Translations under genes and position numbers: made by a program
Shown: in pieces, positions 34,286-37,342 of the stretch
Position numbering within the stretch: position 1 is the first letter of the stretch
How the letters are laid out: every line of letters starts with the position of its first letter
Origin: Alphaproteobacteria bacterium
GTDB taxonomy: Bacteria; Pseudomonadota; Alphaproteobacteria; GCA-2731375
Length of the DNA: 37,342 nucleotides
Assembly: GCA_028824965.1 (NCBI GenBank)
Contig: JAPKBD010000005.1
Span: forward strand, 1-37,342
Direction: 5' to 3'
Notes under the pieces: generated by a model
Told to the model about the DNA's origin: nothing
Databases searched by the model: none
Seen by the model: the letters and a program-made list of their open reading frames with translations, nothing else

Positions 34286-35533
34286 TCACTCCCTTCCCTC
34301 GCTATTCATCGGGGTCAATCGGTGCTCCTGTGCCCTGGGGATCAGCTGTTTTGCAGCGACCCGCCGCACGCCGACGTCAATACATTCAAGGCAAACCGGA
34401 TGCAGGGCGAGCAGCAATTCACCAGCCCCTGTTTCACCCCAAAACCAATCGGCAAGCTCATGGCTTGAGGACCGACCGGGTTTCGCGATTGCGGCCTCCA
34501 TATAATAGGCTCTCATGTCCTCGGATGCGCCGCGAAATGTCTGCCCAAGGCTGAGCGTCGTTGAGGGGTTTTTCGCGACGCCCTTACCTTCCAGTAAGGT
34601 GTGCAGAAAGCGCGCGGACGCTTCTATGTCCAACTTGGCGGCACCGACACCCGTGCGGCCACGCCTTTCGATGCTGAGCGTATGCCACGGCGCAAGTGTT
34701 GAAACTTCAGCCAGCACTCTGGCAAGCAAGGTCGGGACGTCTGTCGCTTCAGGTGGCGCAAACGAGATTGGGCACGTCCATCCGGTCATATCTGTGGGAC
34801 CGCTGCCTGGGGCATCGTGCGGAAAATCGTCAAGAATGGGCGGGCCGTCTTGACGGTTCAAAAGCGCAAGTGTTGCCCGCAGCACGCGGGTTTGAAATTC
34901 TGGTTCATCGGGTGCCCCAAAAGGTCGCCCGAGTTCAAAAGGCACCCATAGGAACCGTGGCGGCCGCAGTCCCTCTGTAATCTCACGCACCAAACTTATA
35001 CCCGTCGTCGCGACACCTTCAGCTTCTATATAGTGTGCCAGCCCGCCCACGGCGCGCGTGCAATTGGGTCAAACCGGGACGAGGACAGCGGCATCGACGC
35101 CATCCTCTTTTAACATTCGCCCGACCTCCCGTGCCGTTGGCTCGAAAGCCGTGGCGCGCTGGCCGGCACCGTTGAACGCATAATGAAAATTGGCGATTGA
35201 ACTAATTTCCCCCGCCATATCCATAGCGCGCAAGCGATCAAGTGGGAAGACAACGTTAACATCCTGTTGAAATCCAGTGCGGTCGAAATTCACCGAGGAT
35301 TGGGTCATCACCAGCTCGTCCAGCCGGACATCGCCCGGGATCACCCGGTAGCTGAGATCGGCCAGATCAAAATTCTGGTCGTTGCGTCGATGCAGGCCTG
35401 CGGTGGTAACAATGGCGACGCGGCGCGCGCGCAAGGCCGGGCCTGCAACAAAGGGTGCCGTTTCAAATTCAGGGCAATCCTTATCGAGAAGATGTTGTGC
35501 ATCTTCGGGAGATAAATCGCTGAGTTTAACCAT
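34286..35533 (-). CDS. GrdB-related selenoprotein (in-frame UGA = Sec)
   Basis: The track shows two ORFs (35533-35069 and 35050-34286) in the same frame, parted by TGA at 35071-35069 and six sense codons. Read through, they form one 415-aa protein with Sec at residue 155. The first part (VAIVTTAGLHRRNDQNFDLADLSYRVIPGDV...SSVNFDRTGFQQDVNVVFPLDRL...VGRMLKEDGVDAAVLVPV) is the N-terminal half of the GrdB (glycine/betaine/sarcosine reductase component B) family. The join VPV-U-PNCTRAVGGLAHYIE gives a UxxC redox motif, and the next part (GLRPPRFLWVPFELGRPFGAPDEPEFQ) matches the family's second half. A hairpin with a GUG loop lies 15-25 nt after the UGA. A stand-alone GrdB-like protein without GrdA/GrdC in a likely aerobe is not a normal glycine reductase. 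Confidence 0.88.
35041..35071 (-). promoter_or_regulatory. Candidate bacterial SECIS element, GrdB-like gene
   Basis: On the minus strand, after UGA (35071-35069), GC-G-CGCC pairs with GGCG-G-GC (one G-G mismatch) around the loop GUG. The loop G is 19 nt after the UGA. G at the first loop position followed by U fits the known bacterial SECIS pattern. Confidence 0.6.
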
Positions 35534-35557
35534 GGTTCGATTTTGCGTCCTCGACCT

Positions 35558-35577
35558 TTTTTATGCCAGCATAAAAA
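35558..35577. promoter_or_regulatory. Perfect palindrome TTTTTATGC-CA-GCATAAAAA
   Basis: Nine-base arms match exactly around a 2-base centre. It lies 25 nt upstream of the GrdB-like start, at the place expected for an operator. Core ATGC-N2-GCAT resembles dyads bound by GntR- or LysR-type regulators, but the binder is unknown. Confidence 0.55.
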
Positions 35578-35592
35578 TATCGTGGGTCATTT

Positions 35593-35745
35593 ATGCGTAC
35601 ACAGGCGGCCGCGTTAGGCGCGACGACAACAAGCACGGCAGAATTATTGCGTCTCGATCAGTCAGCTGTGAGCCGCCACATATCCCCTTTTGAAAGCCTG
35701 CTTGGGCTGCGACGATTTGATCGCAGCCAGTGCAAATCCATCTGA
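35593..35745 (+). pseudogene. LysR-type regulator remnant (HTH only)
   Basis: A 50-codon frame, missed by the ORF track, reads MRTQAAALGATTTSTAELL then RLDQSAVSRHISPFESLLG and LRRFDRSQCKSI before TGA. The QSAVSRHI...E..LG..RFDRS text is the recognition helix and wing of LysR-family regulators. The normal 300-residue protein is absent: the effector domain is missing and no continuation was found in other frames. It is probably the decayed N-terminus of a former regulator of the divergent genes. Confidence 0.6.
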
Positions 35746-35924
35746 TCCAAAACAATTCCTTACATCTGTTCACGGCACCAGCCTACCGCTTTCGCTTAGA
35801 TTGCCGATGACCGATATTCTCTTGGCAACGGACCTATCTTAGCCCGCCGGGGATGTGGTATTGAGGTCCTGCTTGATACTGACGCTCTCATAATTCCCCG
35901 CTCACAAATCGAAGTGCCAAAGTC

Positions 35925-37334
35925 ATGAACGTGCTGCTTTTATCGACCTATGAACTTGGCCATCAGCCCTTTGGGCTGGCCTCTCCGGCAGCCTTTCTTA
36001 CGGACGCGGGGGCGGATGTTCATTGCCTCGATATGGCGGTGGATGCCTTCGATGAAACAGCCATCCGCGCAGCCGAATTAATCGCTATCTACCTGCCCAT
36101 GCACACGGCAACGCGCCTGGCCAGCATGGCAATGCCCCGCATACGCTCTATCAATCCGTCGGCGCACCTGTGTTTTTATGGCCTTTACGCACCGTTGAAC
36201 GCGGCATATTTGCGCACAGAGTTGGGCGGTGGGACCATCCTTGGCGGCGAATTCGAAGGCGGCCTCGTTAATCTGTACAATTCTTTAACCACCAATGGAT
36301 CTGGCATTAATGTGCCACAAACAGATCCCATCATATCATTGGCGAAACAGGACTTTCGGTTGCCCCGGCGCGATGGTTTAGCAGCACTTTCCCGCTATGC
36401 CTATGTTGACATGGGCCAGAATGTGCACCGGGTGGTGGGCTATACAGAGGCCAGTCGTGGCTGCAAGCACCTATGCCGCCACTGCCCCGTGGTCCCCGTT
36501 TACAATGGAAAGTTCCGCATCGTGCCGCCAGGATTGGTGATCGACGATATTCGCCAGCAAGTCGAAGGTGGTGCCGAACATATAACCTTTGGTGATCCGG
36601 ATTTCTTCAATGGCATCGGCCATGCCATTCCCGTGGTTGAGGCGCTGCACGAAGAATTCCCCGAATTGTCATATGACGCCACCATCAAAGTCGAACATTT
36701 ACTTAAGTATGCCCATCACCTTGAAACTTTGGTGCGGACGGGATGTCTTTTCGTCACAACTGCCGTTGAAGCCGTCGATGACCATGTCCTAAGTATCCTC
36801 GATAAGGGCCACAGCCGTGATGATTTTGTCGAAGTCATTGAATTGGCCCGTCGCGCGAACCTGACAATATCGCCAACCTTTATTCCATTTTTGCCGTGGA
36901 GCTCGCGGGAAGGATATCTGGAACTGCTGCAGCTGTTGGTGCAACAAGGCATGGTCGATTATGTGGCGCCCGTCCAGCTGACCATTCGGCTTTTGGTTCC
37001 TAAAGGTTCAAAACTTTTGGCCGTTGAAGACATGCAAAAACACCTCGGCACATTCGATGCTGCTGCGCTCAGCTATCAATGGGCGCACCCGGACCCAGCC
37101 ATGGACGCACTCCATGCGCAGGTGAGCCAGGCGGCAGAGGCTGGAGACGCCGAAGGCGCTACGAGGCGCGAAATATTTGTGGAAATATGGCGACTGGCGC
37201 ACGCAGCGTGCGGCCTGAACCCACCCAGTCTCGATCTTCCCGTCGCATTGGATGGGTCAGACCACAAACCGTGTTTGAGCGAGCCTTGGTACTGTTGTGC
37301 CGAACCCACAGCAAAGCAGATTGCTGAATTCTAA
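35925..37334 (+). CDS. B12-type radical SAM protein with CCAEP tail
   Basis: A 469-aa protein. Residues 1-120 look like a cobalamin-binding Rossmann domain (NVLLLSTYELGHQPFGLASPAAFLTDAGADVHCLDM) without the DxHxxG base-off motif. The radical SAM cluster CKHLCRHC is at 180-187 (CxxxCxxC), followed by TIM-barrel text (GAEHITFGDPDFFNG). The C-terminus is WYCCAEPTAKQIAEF. I recall a family named CUAEP/CCAEP-tail radical SAM (seleno)protein in which the second tail Cys can be Sec; here it is TGT-TGT, so Cys. The gene is divergent from the GrdB-like selenoprotein and dioxygenase genes. The reaction is unknown; the tail Cys pair may act as a redox or cluster ligand. Confidence 0.88.
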   Translation: MNVLLLSTYELGHQPFGLASPAAFLTDAGADVHCLDMAVDAFDETAIRAAELIAIYLPMHTATRLASMAMPRIRSINPSAHLCFYGLYAPLNAAYLRTELGGGTILGGEFEGGLVNLYNSLTTNGSGINVPQTDPIISLAKQDFRLPRRDGLAALSRYAYVDMGQNVHRVVGYTEASRGCKHLCRHCPVVPVYNGKFRIVPPGLVIDDIRQQVEGGAEHITFGDPDFFNGIGHAIPVVEALHEEFPELSYDATIKVEHLLKYAHHLETLVRTGCLFVTTAVEAVDDHVLSILDKGHSRDDFVEVIELARRANLTISPTFIPFLPWSSREGYLELLQLLVQQGMVDYVAPVQLTIRLLVPKGSKLLAVEDMQKHLGTFDAAALSYQWAHPDPAMDALHAQVSQAAEAGDAEGATRREIFVEIWRLAHAACGLNPPSLDLPVALDGSDHKPCLSEPWYCCAEPTAKQIAEF

Positions 37335-37342
37335 ATCAGAAA

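Larger units (their letters stand above)
35534..35924. other. 390-nt divergent region
   Basis: The gap between the GrdB-like gene (minus) and the radical SAM gene (plus) holds a perfect inverted repeat and a LysR-like fragment (both listed separately). The last 180 nt before the radical SAM start shows no gene that I can support. Promoters for both directions must lie here. Confidence 0.5.

Noticed and set aside
34286-35050. Separate GTG-started protein downstream of the GrdB-like N-terminus
   Set aside because: Same frame as the upstream ORF, no ribosome site, and it continues the GrdB family alignment through the UGA.
35806-35841. Short frame MTDILLATDLS resembling the start of a universal stress protein
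   Set aside because: Only eleven residues before a stop, with no continuation in any frame; too little to support.
37293-37304. Selenocysteine in the radical SAM tail (CUAEP)
   Set aside because: The codons read TGT TGT GCC, so this copy has two cysteines and no UGA.

Overview
The window looks like a chromosomal segment of an alphaproteobacterium, probably a Rhodospirillales-type marine or free-living organism. The clues are moderate GC, a short flagellin, Rhodospirillales-like transporter and SDR gene sets, and many compact operons with 4-nt or shorter overlaps. No tRNA, rRNA, CRISPR or insertion sequence was seen. Taxonomy is inference only.

Layout. (1) 1-2057: the 3' part of a flotillin-like coiled-coil protein built from 29-residue repeats. 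(2) 2082-9506: a polyamine-type ABC importer (ATPase, two permeases, Tat-exported binding protein), an FAD amine/amino-acid oxidase-like enzyme and a dihydropyrimidinase, which suggests uptake and breakdown of a nitrogen compound. (3) 9517-15065, minus strand: crotonase-family protein, small membrane protein, amidase, larger membrane protein, YrdC/Sua5-like protein and uracil phosphoribosyltransferase. (4) 15200-18705, plus strand: a sigma-28-like promoter, a c-di-GMP-I (GEMM) riboswitch and flagellin; then an iodothyronine-deiodinase-like gene with an in-frame UGA; a broken periplasmic-protein gene; then a second GEMM riboswitch in front of a secreted Sel1-repeat protein and a terminator. (5) 18735-21924, minus strand: hotdog-like protein, two SDRs and a DUF2889-like protein. 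(6) 22073-24569: two tandem paralogous MFS carriers. (7) 24577-31671, minus strand: a complete dipeptide/oligopeptide-type ABC operon ending in an M81 (MlrC-like) peptidase. (8) 31886-33268: SDR plus carboxymuconolactone-decarboxylase-like protein, divergent from the peptide operon. (9) 33298-37334: a GrdB-like gene with an in-frame UGA, coupled to a TauD-type dioxygenase, and divergent from a B12-type radical SAM protein ending in a CCAEP tail, with a LysR remnant between them.

The most important reading is that the ORF track splits two genes at UGA codons that very probably encode selenocysteine. They are the deiodinase-like gene (16304-16981, motif GSYT-U-PPF) and the GrdB-like gene (35533-34286, motif VPV-U-PNC). 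In both, the same frame continues, conserved family sequence lies on both sides of the UGA, and a small hairpin with G-U in its apical loop follows at about 20 nt. The second sits in a cluster (GrdB-like selenoprotein, 2-oxoglutarate dioxygenase-like enzyme, CCAEP-tail radical SAM protein) that may be a poorly described redox pathway. The second notable theme is two c-di-GMP riboswitches about 2.5 kb apart, tying flagellin and a Sel1-repeat protein to the same second messenger.
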